DNA from: Aestuariibius violaceus
GTDB lineage: Bacteria > Pseudomonadota > Alphaproteobacteria > Rhodobacterales > Rhodobacteraceae
Assembly: GCF_040779325.2 (NCBI RefSeq)
Contig: NZ_JBFONT020000004.1
Span: 286,335-350,334 of the forward strand
Direction of reading: 5' to 3'
Length of the DNA stretch: 64,000 nt
The first letter of the stretch is position 1; each line of letters opens with the position of its first letter. The notes beneath the pieces are model-generated. The model was not told where the DNA came from and ran no database searches. It saw nothing but the letters and a program-made list of their open reading frames with translations. Shown here piece by piece: positions 26,472 to 34,766 of the stretch. The position numbers and the translations under genes are program-made.

Positions 26472-28112
26472 TCAGATGACGATCTTCAGATCCCCTCCTG
26501 AGGTCTGGTAGACATCACCTGCCGACAGACCGCCCGACAGCGCCGTGACGTTGTCAGGATGGACAGGCAGGTTCTTTGCCTCGATCCGCCCCGATTTGCG
26601 GATGGTTAAAACGTTCTTGCGATTGCTCGACGACGTCCCTGCGCCCGCCTGAAAAACGATCGGATCGGCCTCCGCTGCCACATATTCCGAGAACATACCG
26701 ACAGCAGTCGCCCCTTCATCCGCGACAGTATGCCCGCGCCCGGTGGCCAGCGTGTAGCGGGCGGAAAGGGTATTCTGGTATCCGAACCCCGCGAAGTAAT
26801 CGGAGGTGTCATCGGCGACGACCGCCCGTCCTGCGACGATTCCGTAATTGGCAAGGTTTCCGGTCGCGCATTCATAGCCGGTCGCCACGGTATAGTTGCC
26901 ATCTGCATAACACTGATAGCCCCAGCTGATCGCCCCGTTCGCTGCCGGCCCGTCCGCGGGGGTCGACGACGTCCAGCTGTCGCGCGATACCAGCGTGTCG
27001 AACGTGCAGAGTGCTGTCAAATCAGACGGCGAAAGCGGCCCGCTGCCCCGATTATAAAAGATCTGCGGCGCCGTCTCCGTCAGCGTCGCGTCCGCGATCC
27101 GGTAGTAGCCCGCCTGCCAGAGGCTCTCGCCCAGGAAATGCGTATAATCGCCCGATCCGGTCTCGGAATACTCCGTCTTCAGGCCGTTCGACGGCACAAA
27201 GACATTGCGGTTATCGACGTGGCTGCAAAGATATTGCAGCGCTCCACGCCACTCGTAGCGGTCATGAAGATCCGACGGCGCCATGTGATAGACCGGCGTA
27301 TGATCGGTGCACCAGCTCTCGGCCCGGATCTGCGCATTGAAGATCTTCAGGTTGTCCCGGTGGGTCGCAAAATCGTCGGCGAAGTTCGCCTCCCCCTGGG
27401 CCATGATAATCTCGTCTACTACCGTCACACCGGCCGAGGCGAGCGGTTCGGATGCAAACGCCGCATCGACCTTCGCCTTGAGGCTGGCATATCGAGTCGA
27501 GGATACGCCGTTTGCAACCCAATCCTCTATGGGTGCTCCACCCCGCGCGTCGAAGATCACAAAGACTGGCCGCCCAGTATCGTCCGCGACGCGGTGCGCC
27601 CTGGCCAGAGCATAGTTGTTGTTTCCGCCGCTTCCATCGGGGTTCGCCCGGCTCCAGGGCGTCGCAGTCCGGTCGGACCCGCCCCAGGCACCAATCACCG
27701 GATCCCAGGTGCGCACCAGCGGCGAAGCGGGGTTCGGGCCATCGGGATTGGACCCTGCCGCGTTCGATTGCCCCGTCAGCACGATAACATACGGCCCCTC
27801 GATATGCCGCAGCCGGGATCCGCCCGTGGTGATCAGATCGGCCCATTCAGCCGCCCCGACGACCCTGTAAGCGGCACGCTCCCGCAACGCTTTCAGGATA
27901 GAACCTTCGGGCCGCGCCACGGGATCACCCCGCAGGGCGCCCACGGTCTCGAACTCCGCCGTTTGGGCTGACAGGTCGCCAACCCGATCGGCCAAGGTTC
28001 CGACCGCGATCCCGGCCGAGTTGTAGTTGCTGCTGCCCGCATCCGCGGTCATGAATCGCGTCAACGCCAGCGCATCGACCGCGGCATTGTCCAGGTCCTG
28101 TTGGGTCGCCAT
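26472..28112 (-). CDS. SGNH/SASA-type hydrolase with tail-spike-like C-terminus (GTA head-spike GhsB-like)
   Basis: A 546-residue protein. After a helical N-terminus (~1-95), a carbohydrate-esterase-like domain starts with VLTGQSNAAGSN near residue 112 (nucleophile Ser in GQSN), with GGAPIEDW near 194 and EIIMAQGEANF near 230. The C-terminal part (~400-520) has repeats such as YTVATGYECATG and YTLATGRGHTVA resembling beta-roll heads of trimeric adhesins and phage spikes. It is the last gene of a three-gene overlapping set led by an Rcc01079-family spike base protein. In Rhodobacter capsulatus the rcc01079-01080 pair encodes GTA head spikes binding capsule; the equivalence here is inferred from gene order. 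ATG 28112 has GGAGG 7 nt upstream. Confidence 0.72.
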   Translation of the reverse strand: MATQQDLDNAAVDALALTRFMTADAGSSNYNSAGIAVGTLADRVGDLSAQTAEFETVGALRGDPVARPEGSILKALRERAAYRVVGAAEWADLITTGGSRLRHIEGPYVIVLTGQSNAAGSNPDGPNPASPLVRTWDPVIGAWGGSDRTATPWSRANPDGSGGNNNYALARAHRVADDTGRPVFVIFDARGGAPIEDWVANGVSSTRYASLKAKVDAAFASEPLASAGVTVVDEIIMAQGEANFADDFATHRDNLKIFNAQIRAESWCTDHTPVYHMAPSDLHDRYEWRGALQYLCSHVDNRNVFVPSNGLKTEYSETGSGDYTHFLGESLWQAGYYRIADATLTETAPQIFYNRGSGPLSPSDLTALCTFDTLVSRDSWTSSTPADGPAANGAISWGYQCYADGNYTVATGYECATGNLANYGIVAGRAVVADDTSDYFAGFGYQNTLSARYTLATGRGHTVADEGATAVGMFSEYVAAEADPIVFQAGAGTSSSNRKNVLTIRKSGRIEAKNLPVHPDNVTALSGGLSAGDVYQTSGGDLKIVI

Positions 28113-28231
28113 CACTCGGCCTCCAGATGTCGTAAGATTTGTGAATAGGTCAGCACCGGCGGCCGCGGCGCGACGGGTAGAACGGGGCTGCCCGGCAGAA
28201 AGACCAGTCGCCCAAGGCCGGCACCGATCAT
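28112..28231 (-). CDS. 39-residue hypothetical protein between spike base and spike hydrolase
   Basis: A short frame too small for usual gene calling. Its ATG (28231) overlaps the spike-base stop by one base (TAATG) and its TGA overlaps the hydrolase ATG by one base (TGATG), so it fills the gap exactly. The product begins MIGAGLGRLVFLPG, is proline-rich in the middle (PVLPVAPRPPVL), and ends LTYSQILRHLEAE, a possible amphipathic helix. I do not recognise it. The double overlap argues that it is translated; a linker or assembly peptide for the spike is a guess. Confidence 0.6.
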   Translation of the reverse strand: MIGAGLGRLVFLPGSPVLPVAPRPPVLTYSQILRHLEAE

Positions 28232-28491
28232 TACCAGCCCGCCACGATATCGGTGGCGCTTGTCCCGGTGGCCCAGACCCGGGCGGCGCGCAGGGGGTGC
28301 CAGCCAGCGGCCAGATTGCGCAGCGTCACGATCCGTCCACCGGTCAGCGTCACCCGCAGATCCCCGCCCCCGCCGACGAAAAGAACCCGCGATGCAAACG
28401 GCAGGTCGACATCATCAGCCGGCACGACAGCAGCCGCTTCCGAGATCGGGGCGGTCAGCCCCACAGAGTGGGTGGAAAAGAGATCCTTCAT
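28231..28491 (-). CDS. Spike base protein, Rcc01079 family (GhsA-like)
   Basis: An 86-residue protein with the family pattern FASRVLFVGGGGDLRVTL near residue 33, a central VTLRNLAAGWHPLRAARVWATGT stretch (in two blocks), and DIVAGW at the end. Small beta-rich proteins of this type form the base of head spikes in the Rhodobacter gene transfer agent and related phages, as I recall. It is the first gene of the spike operon, which is transcribed toward the capsule operon. Confidence in family is good; confidence that it belongs to a GTA rather than a phage is moderate. Confidence 0.75.
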   Translation of the reverse strand: MKDLFSTHSVGLTAPISEAAAVVPADDVDLPFASRVLFVGGGGDLRVTLTGGRIVTLRNLAAGWHPLRAARVWATGTSATDIVAGW

Positions 28492-28600
28492 GGCCGAAGC
28501 CCTCCCTGAACGAATAAGGATGTTTCAGGAAAGGCATCTAAACCCCGGATCTGAACGGGAGGTGAGGCGCCCGAACGCTCACCCCCGGCGCGCGCAACGG

Positions 28601-29215
28601 TCAGCCCAGCCCGCCGACTTCCTCCAGCGTGGCGACGATCTCACCGACGCCGCCGCCCTGCCGCAAATTGGCGAACACAACAGGCCGGTCGGGCCGCATC
28701 CGGGCCGCATCGCGCCGCATCACGTCGAGCGACGCGCCGACATGGGGCGCAAGGTCGGTCTTGTTGATGACCAGCAGGTCCGAGCGTGTGATCGCCGGTC
28801 CGCCCTTCCGCGGGATCTCTTCCCCCGCCGCCACGTCGATCACGTAGACGGTGACATCCGCCAGCTCGGGCGAAAACGTCGCGCTCAGGTTATCGCCGCC
28901 GGATTCAATGAGGACGATATCAAGATCCGGAATCTCTTCCTGCAACTCCGCGATCGCAGCAAGGTTGATCGAGGCATCCTCGCGGATCGCCGTATGCGGG
29001 CACCCCCCGGTCTGCACGCCGCGGATCCGGTCGAGCGGCAGAACCTGCATCCGCATCAGCGCCTCAGCATCTTCGCGTGTGTAGATATCATTGGTCACGA
29101 CGGCGACGGAAAATCGCTCGCGCCAGTGCCGGGCAAGCTCTGCCGTCAACGTTGTCTTGCCCGCCCCGACCGGCCCGCCGATGCCGATCCGCAAAGGTCC
29201 GTTTGCCGATGTCAT
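28601..29215 (-). CDS. ureG: Urease accessory GTPase UreG
   Basis: A 204-residue SIMIBI-class GTPase that drives nickel delivery to urease together with UreD, UreF and UreE. The P-loop is GPVGAGKTTL near residue 12; nickel/zinc-binding CPH is in GGCPHTAIREDAS near 70; ESGGDNL carries the switch region; NKTDLAPHVG supplies the guanine-specificity NKxD near 147. The start overlaps the ureF stop by 4 nt. It is the last gene of the urease operon. Confidence 0.97.
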   Translation of the reverse strand: MTSANGPLRIGIGGPVGAGKTTLTAELARHWRERFSVAVVTNDIYTREDAEALMRMQVLPLDRIRGVQTGGCPHTAIREDASINLAAIAELQEEIPDLDIVLIESGGDNLSATFSPELADVTVYVIDVAAGEEIPRKGGPAITRSDLLVINKTDLAPHVGASLDVMRRDAARMRPDRPVVFANLRQGGGVGEIVATLEEVGGLG

Positions 29216-29838
29216 GATCGAAAGATCCTCACCTCAAGGCTGTCCTGCCGCAAGCTCGCCAGATCCGCCCCGAACGTCGCCGTGCCGATCTCGTCGATCC
29301 CGCTCGCCAACGCTTCTCCGGCGACCGACACGCAGACGGGCCCCAACTCCGCGATGATCCTCTGCGCCTTCTCCTGCCCCAGCGGCATCAGCCGCTGACC
29401 TGCATGGACCAGAAGCGTCGTAAGCGATTGCAGAAATAGAACCACCACAGGCTCCAAAGGCAGGCCTCGCGCCCGAACCGCTTGACCAAATACGACCGGA
29501 TAGGCGCCATCGGGCATCTCCATGTCGAACGATCCCCGCAAACAGCGCCCCAGCGCCGCGCCCATCTCCAGCGTCTCGCGCCGCCGCCCCGACGACACGG
29601 CAAGGGCTTCCGCCAGCTCCGACACGTCCTCGCCGCGCGCCGCAGCGCACAACAACACGGCATCCATCCGTCCGGCGCCGTATCTCAGGACGCCGTCGAC
29701 CCAATCCTCGAGTGTGTCCGGGCAGACGTCTCCGCTTGATACGCCCGCCTCCAGCCCCTGACTGTAAGCGAACCCGCCCACCGGAAAGGCGGGCGACAGC
29801 CATTGCGACACACACAAAAGCTCTTCTGGCGCCAGCAT
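29212..29838 (-). CDS. ureF: Urease accessory protein UreF
   Basis: A 208-residue all-helical protein that forms the UreDFG activation complex. The family signature WLSPAFPVGGFAYSQGLE lies near residue 13. The start shares one base with the ureE stop (TGATG), and the end overlaps ureG by 4 nt. Confidence 0.95.
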   Translation of the reverse strand: MLAPEELLCVSQWLSPAFPVGGFAYSQGLEAGVSSGDVCPDTLEDWVDGVLRYGAGRMDAVLLCAAARGEDVSELAEALAVSSGRRRETLEMGAALGRCLRGSFDMEMPDGAYPVVFGQAVRARGLPLEPVVVLFLQSLTTLLVHAGQRLMPLGQEKAQRIIAELGPVCVSVAGEALASGIDEIGTATFGADLASLRQDSLEVRIFRS

Positions 29839-30287
29839 CAGTGACTATGCCCGTGGGTCCGACCGTGGCCGTAGGCGCCGCCCTCGGGCTGAAACGGGGC
29901 CTCTACCTCTCGAACGTCCGCCTCCAATCGCTCCAACATGTCCTGCATGACGGGCTCTCGCTGAACCCGCAACGCGTCGGGCAAAACCTCGCAGGGGGCA
30001 TGGCGGTTGCCGATATGCCAGGCCAGCCGGGGAAGGTCTCCGCGCACTTCGATCAGCGGCTCATCTGCCGCCTTCACGCCTACATACCGCCCATCGCCCA
30101 GGATCAACGCCTCTCCGGCAACCAGGGACCGGGCCTTCGGCAAATCCACCAGAAACGGCTGCCCATCATCCGTCGTCAGCCGCTTCCGCCGCAGGAACCG
30201 TTCATCATAGGTCAGCGTCACCTCGCCCATGGCCTGATCCCAGGACCCGCCCAAGGCGACATCAGACGCAATCGGCAACTCACTCAT
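29838..30287 (-). CDS. ureE: Urease nickel metallochaperone UreE
   Basis: A 149-residue nickel carrier with an N-terminal peptide-binding domain, a central metal-binding domain (LAWHIGNRHAP near residue 95 with the conserved nickel histidine), and a histidine-rich tail ending HGRTHGHSH. ATG 30287 (MSELPIASD) is chosen over 30314, which would extend toward the ureC stop. It lies 39 nt after ureC. Confidence 0.93.
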   Translation of the reverse strand: MSELPIASDVALGGSWDQAMGEVTLTYDERFLRRKRLTTDDGQPFLVDLPKARSLVAGEALILGDGRYVGVKAADEPLIEVRGDLPRLAWHIGNRHAPCEVLPDALRVQREPVMQDMLERLEADVREVEAPFQPEGGAYGHGRTHGHSH

Positions 30288-30326
30288 CGCCTGCCCCTCG
30301 CATTGCCACCGCAAAAGACCATCGGT

Positions 30327-32030
30327 TCAAAACAGGAAATACCGCTGCGCCATCGGCAGCTCCTCCGTCGGCGCGCAGGTCAGCAATTCCCCATCCGCGC
30401 GCACTTCGTAGGTCTCCGGGTCGACCTCGACCTTGGGCAGCGCGTCATTCAGCTTCAGATCAGCCTTCCCGATCCCCCGTGTGCCGACCACTGCGACAGT
30501 CTCTTTCGCAAGCCCCAGCCGATCCCCGATCCCCATGGCAGCGGCGCTCACGAACGTCACCGCCGACCGCTCCACCGCGCGCCCGAAAGCCCCGAACATC
30601 GGCCGCGTGTAGACCGGCTGCGGCGTCGGGATAGAGGCATTCGGATCGCCCATCTGCGCCGCGGCAATCGTGCCACCGATCAGCACCATCTCGGGCTTCA
30701 CGCCAAAGAACGCGGGCGACCAAAGGCACAGATCCGCCCGTTTGCCTTCCTCGATCGACCCGATCTCGGTGGACATCCCATGCGCGATCGCCGGGTTGAT
30801 CGTGTATTTCGCCACATACCGCCGGACCCGCAGGTTATCGTTCTCCCCGGTCTCGTCCGGCAGCCGCCCCCGCTGCACCTTCATCTTGTGCGCCGTCTGC
30901 CACGTCCGAATGATCACCTCGCCCACGCGCCCCATCGCCTGGCTGTCGGAAGCGATGATCGAGAACGCGCCCATATCGTGCAGAATATCCTCCGCCGCAA
31001 TCGTCTCCTGCCGGATCCGACTTTCGGCGAATGCCACGTCCTCCGGCACCCGCTTGTCCAAGTGATGGCACACCATCAGCATATCCAGATGCTCGTCCAC
31101 CGTGTTGACCGTGAAGGGCCGTGTCGGGTTGGTCGAGGAGGGAAGCACATGCGCCTCGCCGCAGATCTTGATGATATCCGGCGCGTGGCCGCCGCCCGCC
31201 CCCTCCGTATGGAAGGCGTGGATCGTGCGCCCCTTCATCGCTGCCACGGTGTTCTCCACGAAACCACTCTCGTTCAAAGTGTCGGTGTGGATCATGACCT
31301 GCACATCCATGTCGTCGGCCACCGACAGGCAGCAATCGATCGCCGCGGGCGTCGTGCCCCAATCCTCGTGCAGCTTCAGCGCGCAAGCCCCGGCCTCGAC
31401 CATTTCGACCAAGGCGTCGGGCCGGGACGCATTCCCCTTGCCGGACAGGCCGAAATTCATCGGAAACGCATCCAGCGCCTGAAGCATCCGCCCGATGTGC
31501 CAGGATCCCGGTGTGCAGGTCGTCGCCAAGGTCCCGTGGGCCGGGCCCGTGCCACCGCCAAGCATGGTGGTGATCCCGGAGTAAAGCGCATCCTCGATCT
31601 GCTGCGGACAGATAAAGTGGATGTGGCTGTCGAACCCGCCCGCCGTCAGGATCTTACCTTCCCCGGCAATCGCCTCGGTCCCCGGACCGACGACGATATC
31701 GACGCCTGGCTGAGTATCCGGGTTGCCTGCCTTTCCGATCTTCACGATCCGGCCGTTCTTCAGCCCGACATCTGCCTTGTAGACCCCGGTCCAGTCGACA
31801 ATCAGCGCATTGGTAATCACCGTGTCGACTGCACCCTCAGCCCGGGTCACCTGCGATTGCCCCATCCCATCACGGATGACCTTGCCACCGCCGAACTTCA
31901 CCTCTTCGCCATAAGTGGTCAGATCCCGCTCCACCTCGATGAAGAGCTCCGTATCGGCCAGCCTGACACGGTCCCCGGTCGTCGGCCCGAACATGCCTGC
32001 GTAATCGCTCCGCGAAATCCTCACCGCCAT
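30327..32030 (-). CDS. ureC: Urease alpha subunit UreC
   Basis: The 567-residue catalytic subunit, which hydrolyses urea to ammonia and carbamate at a dinickel site. Visible ligands are HIHFICPQQ near residue 134 (two His), the carbamylated lysine in ALKLHEDWG near 217, the flap-region VCHHLDKRVPED near 320 with the catalytic histidine, and the HAFHTEGAGGGH block near 270. The length equals bacterial UreC. ATG 32030 is chosen because it gives MAVRISRSDYAGMFG and follows AGGAGAGGAG; the frame upstream is spurious. Confidence 0.97.
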   Translation of the reverse strand: MAVRISRSDYAGMFGPTTGDRVRLADTELFIEVERDLTTYGEEVKFGGGKVIRDGMGQSQVTRAEGAVDTVITNALIVDWTGVYKADVGLKNGRIVKIGKAGNPDTQPGVDIVVGPGTEAIAGEGKILTAGGFDSHIHFICPQQIEDALYSGITTMLGGGTGPAHGTLATTCTPGSWHIGRMLQALDAFPMNFGLSGKGNASRPDALVEMVEAGACALKLHEDWGTTPAAIDCCLSVADDMDVQVMIHTDTLNESGFVENTVAAMKGRTIHAFHTEGAGGGHAPDIIKICGEAHVLPSSTNPTRPFTVNTVDEHLDMLMVCHHLDKRVPEDVAFAESRIRQETIAAEDILHDMGAFSIIASDSQAMGRVGEVIIRTWQTAHKMKVQRGRLPDETGENDNLRVRRYVAKYTINPAIAHGMSTEIGSIEEGKRADLCLWSPAFFGVKPEMVLIGGTIAAAQMGDPNASIPTPQPVYTRPMFGAFGRAVERSAVTFVSAAAMGIGDRLGLAKETVAVVGTRGIGKADLKLNDALPKVEVDPETYEVRADGELLTCAPTEELPMAQRYFLF

Positions 32031-32046
32031 CAGATCGCTCCTCTCC

Positions 32047-32373
32047 TCATCGCCGCCAGACCCCCCGCCTGGAAAGACGTTTCGAGTTCGCGCGTGTTGC
32101 CTTCCCCAAAGGCCGCATCGCGGCATCCATCACCTGATCCGGCCGCTTGCCGTGAAATGCGGCCGTGCCCGCGGCCATCGCCGCCTCGGTAAAGGCGGGA
32201 AGCTTTTCTTCTACCATCCGCCGCCGCTCCGTCGGCTTGACGGACCAAAGCCCCGCCATCCCCAGCGTCCGCATCGCAATGACCGACTGCGTTTCCGCTA
32301 TCAGCATCCAGAACCGAACCGAAGTTCCGATAAGATCCGCAGGCGTTGCGTGTGTGCCCTTGCGCTGTCTCAT
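32047..32373 (-). CDS. 108-residue hypothetical protein inside the urease operon
   Basis: A basic, helical protein (core FWMLIAETQSVIAMRTLGMAG, then KLPAFTEAAMAAG). It vaguely resembles phasin-type helical proteins; I do not recognise a function. The start overlaps the ureB stop by 4 nt (ATGA) and it ends 16 nt before the ureC start, so it is cotranslated with urease subunits. Similar small genes occur in urease operons of related marine alphaproteobacteria, as far as I recall. An overlapping alternative frame (32030-32248) has no family features. Confidence 0.72.
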   Translation of the reverse strand: MRQRKGTHATPADLIGTSVRFWMLIAETQSVIAMRTLGMAGLWSVKPTERRRMVEEKLPAFTEAAMAAGTAAFHGKRPDQVMDAAMRPLGKATRANSKRLSRRGVWRR

Positions 32374-32675
32374 AGATCCCCCATCACCTGACCGTTGAAT
32401 CCAAAGATGCGCCGGGCGCCTCCAATCTCGATCAGCTGCACCTCGCGCCGCTGCCCGGGCTCGAACCGAACGGCGGTGCCCGCCGCGATATCCAGCCGCC
32501 GACCCCGCGCCGCCTCCCGATCGAACGCGAGGCCCGCATTGGCCTCGGCAAAATGGTAATGCGAGCCGACCTGCACCGGCCGGTCGCCCGTATTCGCGAC
32601 CTCCAGCGTGATCGCCTCGCGGGCCTCGTTCAGCACGATGTCGCCCTCGGCAGTGATGACTTCCCCTGGGATCAT
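32370..32675 (-). CDS. ureB: Urease beta subunit UreB
   Basis: A 101-residue structural subunit with the canonical start MIPGEVITAEGDI, the conserved VGSHYHFAEAN block near residue 40 and RIFGFNGQVMG at the end. It is separate from UreA, as in most alphaproteobacteria. It starts 2 nt after the stop of the cyclase-family gene and overlaps the next gene by 4 nt. Confidence 0.96.
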   Translation of the reverse strand: MIPGEVITAEGDIVLNEAREAITLEVANTGDRPVQVGSHYHFAEANAGLAFDREAARGRRLDIAAGTAVRFEPGQRREVQLIEIGGARRIFGFNGQVMGDL

Positions 32676-32677
32676 GG

Positions 32678-33484
32678 TCACACCAGCGCCAGAATGCGCG
32701 CAGGCCCGCCAGAGCCGCCGCGATGCTTCGGTGCGCCCACGATCATGGTGGCCCCTGCCGCTGGCACCTGATCCAGCCCCGCCACGTTCTCGATCCCGTA
32801 GCGCCCAGCGGGCAGCCACGCGTAATGCGTCGCGAAATCCGCGCTCGGTCCGTGATCCAGCGACAGGGTATCGACGGCCATGACCGCCGCCTCCGTCTCC
32901 AGCAGCATCGCCGCCGCCTCGGGATGGAAGCCGGGGAAATGCAAGGCACCGGCCTCGTCCACGCCGCGATACTTATCCGACCCGACCTTCGCAGCCCAGC
33001 CCGACAGCATCGCAACGCAGGCCCGCGCGGGAATATCTCCGTTGGCCGAGATCCAGGAACTCAGATCGTCCGGCGTCACCTGCGCGTCCACATCCTCCGC
33101 GGCCTTCTCGCGGATATCGACAACGCAGAGCGGCACCACCAGATCCTCGGTCGGGATCTCGTCGACCGACGCCCCATCTGCCGAGAAATGCAGCGGCGCG
33201 TCGATATGCGTCCCCGTATGCTCGTCGATTGACAGATTGAACGAGTTGAAACCGTGTTCGGCGAAGTTGAACGCCTGATCGTAAGTGATCCCCGGCTCTC
33301 CGAAGAAGGTCGGGAAATCCTCACCATAGGTATGGGTCAGGTCGATGACCGACCCATGCGCCGCTGCCACCGCAGGCGCGGCCCCGACGGCAAGCGCAGC
33401 GGCCCCCGCCGCGCCACCCTTGAACAGATCCCGCCGCGAAAGCATCCGCGCCTTGACGCTCTCGATCACGCAATGATCACACAT
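32678..33484 (-). CDS. Exported cyclase-family metal hydrolase (isatin hydrolase / kynurenine formamidase-like) inside the urease operon
   Basis: A 268-residue protein with a twin-arginine signal (SRRDLFKGGAAGAAAL near residue 16) and a mature domain of the cyclase (PF04199) superfamily. The metal-binding motif is HTGTHIDAPLHF near residue 88, matching HxGTHxDxPxH of isatin hydrolases and bacterial kynurenine formamidases. A catalytic histidine is likely in the LDHGPSAD region near 215. Amide- or lactam-opening activity is expected in the periplasm. Its position between ureA and ureB, 12 nt and 2 nt from its neighbours, is unusual. The substrate is unknown. Confidence 0.85.
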   Translation of the reverse strand: MCDHCVIESVKARMLSRRDLFKGGAAGAAALAVGAAPAVAAAHGSVIDLTHTYGEDFPTFFGEPGITYDQAFNFAEHGFNSFNLSIDEHTGTHIDAPLHFSADGASVDEIPTEDLVVPLCVVDIREKAAEDVDAQVTPDDLSSWISANGDIPARACVAMLSGWAAKVGSDKYRGVDEAGALHFPGFHPEAAAMLLETEAAVMAVDTLSLDHGPSADFATHYAWLPAGRYGIENVAGLDQVPAAGATMIVGAPKHRGGSGGPARILALV

Positions 33485-33496
33485 CTCGCATCTCTC

Positions 33497-33799
33497 CTAT
33501 CGTATGGGCCGATGCACGGTGACAAGCTTCGTTCCGTCCGGAAACGTCGCCTCGACCTGCACTTCTTCGATCATTTCGGGCACGCCCGCCATGCACTGAT
33601 CGGCGCGGATGACCTCGGCCCCGGCCTCCATCATGTCGGCGACCGACCGGCCATCGCGCGCCCCTTCAACGACGAAATCCGTGATCAGCGCGATCGCTTC
33701 GGGGTGGTTCAGCTTCACGCCCCGCTCCAGCCGCTTGCGCGCGACCTCCGCCGCCATCGAAATCAGCAGCTTGTCCTTCTCACGCGGGGTCAATTGCAT
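33497..33799 (-). CDS. ureA: Urease gamma subunit UreA
   Basis: A 100-residue subunit with the canonical MQLTPREKDKLLISMAAEVA start, the GVKLNHPEAIALI segment near residue 30 and the EVQVEATFPDGTKLVTVH end. ATG 33799 lies 2 nt after the ureD stop. Confidence 0.97.
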   Translation of the reverse strand: MQLTPREKDKLLISMAAEVARKRLERGVKLNHPEAIALITDFVVEGARDGRSVADMMEAGAEVIRADQCMAGVPEMIEEVQVEATFPDGTKLVTVHRPIR

Positions 33800-33801
33800 C
33801 G

Positions 33802-34608
33802 CTAGAGCCTCCACACCTTCGGCACCGGTCGCCCGGTCAGTTTTTCGAGATAAGGCACCAGGACCTTGCGCAACGCAAATCCGTCTTCGGCAAGCACCCG
33901 CCCGAACAGGACGCCCGGCCGGATCAGGTTGACCGCACCGCCTTCCGGCGCCGGGATCCGCGCCAGTCCTTCGGCCTTCGGCGTCACCGCCAGCACTTGC
34001 GCAGCGGCGCCCGCGCCGCCTGCGATCACCGGCCGGTCCATCTGCGTGATCGCGTCGTCCAGCCGCACGGCATCGGCAAACACCAACGCTCCGTCCACGC
34101 GCACCCGCCACTGATCGCGAAACCGCAGTTTTTGCGGCACTTCGCCCATCGCCCGGCGCCCGAAGACCAGCGTCTCGACGGCGATCAGCGTCGCATCGGC
34201 GGACAAATCCACCTCGAACCGCCGGTCCAACGCCGATCCTTCGTAAAGGATTGTCTCCTGCGGCAGCCAATGCAGGCATCCATCGCCTGCGACCTCCAAC
34301 CGGCTGACGGCCGTGGCAACTTGCCCGCCGATCGCCCGATAGGCCCGCTCTGCGGCTTGCGTGGTATATCGCACCGCCGCGCCATCGCCGACCGACAAGA
34401 CCACCTCGAAACGGTCGCCCCCGGTCATTCCGCCAGCCGTGTTCAGCCCGACGATCTCTTCGGGGTCCGTGCCCCGCGGAAACAGCGCTTTGAAAGATCC
34501 TGACTGGCGCAAGTGCTCCAGCCCACCGGCCCCGAAGCGCACGGAAAGACCCCCCCGTGCCCGCGGCTGCGCGCTAATCGCTTGATCTTCGGTTGTCGCG
34601 TCCAGCAC
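33802..34608 (-). CDS. ureD: Urease accessory protein UreD
   Basis: A 268-residue scaffold protein that binds apo-urease and UreF/UreG during nickel insertion. Family blocks include LNTAGGMTGGDRF near residue 55, TTQAAERAYRA near 82 and LHWLPQETILYEGS near 110. The start codon is a GTG (34608). It is the promoter-proximal gene of the operon ureD-A-cyclase-B-orf-C-E-F-G. Confidence 0.94.
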   Translation of the reverse strand: MLDATTEDQAISAQPRARGGLSVRFGAGGLEHLRQSGSFKALFPRGTDPEEIVGLNTAGGMTGGDRFEVVLSVGDGAAVRYTTQAAERAYRAIGGQVATAVSRLEVAGDGCLHWLPQETILYEGSALDRRFEVDLSADATLIAVETLVFGRRAMGEVPQKLRFRDQWRVRVDGALVFADAVRLDDAITQMDRPVIAGGAGAAAQVLAVTPKAEGLARIPAPEGGAVNLIRPGVLFGRVLAEDGFALRKVLVPYLEKLTGRPVPKVWRL

Positions 34609-34733
34609 GTGCAGGCCTTCGGGGTCGTTCCTCGAACTCTAACCGGCCCTTCGGGCACTGCCCATCCCGCACCACACCGACACCCCCCTCGAACGGCGAG
34701 AACGCCCATCAAATAGGCAAGCGCAAACAAAAA

Positions 34734-34758
34734 GGGCGGGCGCCATCAGCGCCCGCCC
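34734..34758 (-). terminator. Rho-independent terminator for the tail-fibre-like gene
   Basis: A perfect 10-bp stem (34734-34743 with 34749-34758) with a 5-nt loop, followed on the minus strand by TTTTTGTTT. It lies 9 bp after the stop codon at 34767 and insulates the ureD promoter region. Confidence 0.9.
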
Positions 34759-34766
34759 AAATCGGA

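Noticed and set aside
29712..32192. 826-codon plus-strand open frame across ureF, ureE and ureC
   Set aside because: It runs antisense to three well-identified urease genes; the translation is rich in Arg/Pro/His with no family features. Long antisense frames are common in GC-rich DNA.
32030..32248. Short frame overlapping the 108-aa urease-operon gene and the ureC start
   Set aside because: Gly/Arg-rich with no features; the alternative frame 32047-32373 has a balanced helical composition and the ATGA coupling to ureB.
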